Shown here: piece by piece, positions 52,324 to 52,551 of the stretch | Layout of the letters: every line of letters begins with the position of its first letter | How positions within the stretch are numbered: position 1 is the stretch's first letter | From: Methanolinea sp. UBA275 | Lineage (GTDB): Archaea; Halobacteriota; Methanomicrobia; Methanomicrobiales; Methanospirillaceae | NCBI GenBank assembly: GCA_002506105.1 | Contig: DAWU01000049.1 | Span: forward strand, 11,227-63,777 | Direction of reading: 5' to 3' | Length of the DNA: 52,551 nucleotides | Made by a program: the position numbers and the translations under genes | Notes under the pieces: model-generated | What the model was told of the DNA's origin: nothing | The model's database searches: none | Seen by the model: the letters and a program-made list of their open reading frames with translations, nothing else

Positions 52324-52551
52324 TAATTTTTGAGTGAGTAATATTTTTCGATCGGTGGTCCGAGCAAGTGAACGATATCAACTAATTCGGGGGTATAATT
52401 GAGAATTCGGCAAACCCGCCTGTTATCAACAAATTCGTCGATCTGTCTGACCCTCCTAAAGAGGAAATACAACCACTTGGCACTGGGTTTTCGGGTGGGC
52501 TTCTTATACTGATCCCGGATCGTTGCATTCTTCGCGGCCAGCGTTTTCCTG
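52323..52551 (-). pseudogene. C-terminal end of a transposase, cut by the window edge
   Basis: The minus strand is open from the window edge to TAA at 52323-52325 and reads RKTLAAKNATIRDQYKKPTR, then KPSAKWLYFLFRRVRQIDEF and a basic end VHLLGPPIEKYYSLKN. The TIRDQ-KKPT-KPSAKWLYFLF stretch fits the C-terminus of IS1634/IS4-like DDE transposases. The front lies outside the window, so whether the gene is intact is unknown; it is listed as a partial element gene. Confidence 0.6.

Noticed and set aside
1..52551. tRNA genes, including one as integration site of the GC-rich element
   Set aside because: No T-loop GTTCRANNC with matching acceptor stem was found by eye on either strand; a covariance search would be decisive.

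Overview
The window is chromosomal DNA of a methanogenic euryarchaeon, most likely a Methanomicrobiales relative. I infer this from a YcaO/TfuA pair of the kind that thioamidates methyl-coenzyme M reductase, archaeal lipid genes (glycerol-1-phosphate dehydrogenase, geranylgeranyl reductase), and an archaeal replication/translation operon (PriS, GINS, L44e, S27e, aIF2-alpha, Nop10). TATA boxes lie about 25-35 bases before many start codons, which suggests many leaderless mRNAs. No rRNA, tRNA or CRISPR array was recognised. All assignments are by reading motifs; no database search was possible.

Layout. 1-6400: two copies of a hairpin repeat, then YcaO/TfuA, a site-2 protease, RNase HII divergent from a TrkA K+ protein, and a ferredoxin/geranylgeranyl reductase pair. 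6470-13420: one minus-strand operon of ten genes (UPF0058, Elp3, PriS, Gins51, L44e, S27e, aIF2-alpha, Nop10, PAC2, EndoQ), several overlapping by a few bases; Nop10 (53 aa) is easy to miss. 13471-18705: an ADP-ribosylglycohydrolase, secreted proteins, and a membrane-anchored winged-helix regulator divergent from them; two of these loci share a duplicated upstream sequence. 18746-23138: UPF0179, EgsA, DUF63, SpoIIM-like and ProS. 23139-23570: a tandem array of compensating hairpins. 23753-38317: housekeeping and signalling genes, including ThiD, a PAS histidine kinase abutting a REC-PAS-PAS-diadenylate cyclase fusion, a DEAD-box helicase, a K+ channel, and a HEPN/MNT toxin-antitoxin pair behind three 22-base-phased operators with an orphan HicB.

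38400-45100 is distinctly AT-rich and encodes almost only surface or membrane proteins: a type IV pilin, a large multi-pass membrane protein, two lipoproteins and a subtilisin-like protease with PKD and surface domains. 45676-50245 is in contrast very GC-rich and looks like an integrated plasmid or virus: small cysteine proteins, a 122-aa protein and a 1021-aa primase-helicase, closely packed on one strand. Inside the primase-helicase gene, in a low-complexity linker, there is a cluster of CCTGCAACA iterons flanking a very AT-rich stretch, which looks like a replication origin embedded in the replication gene. From about 50245 the DNA is AT-rich again, with a DUF91-like nuclease, a PLD/zinc-ribbon protein probably shortened at its N-terminus, and the C-terminal end of a transposase at the window edge.

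Main candidates for new biology: the intragenic iteron origin, the covarying hairpin array, the phased operators of the HEPN/MNT module, the receiver-PAS-cyclase fusion near two K+ transport genes, and the duplicated leader shared by the secreted-protein loci and apparently tied to the membrane regulator.
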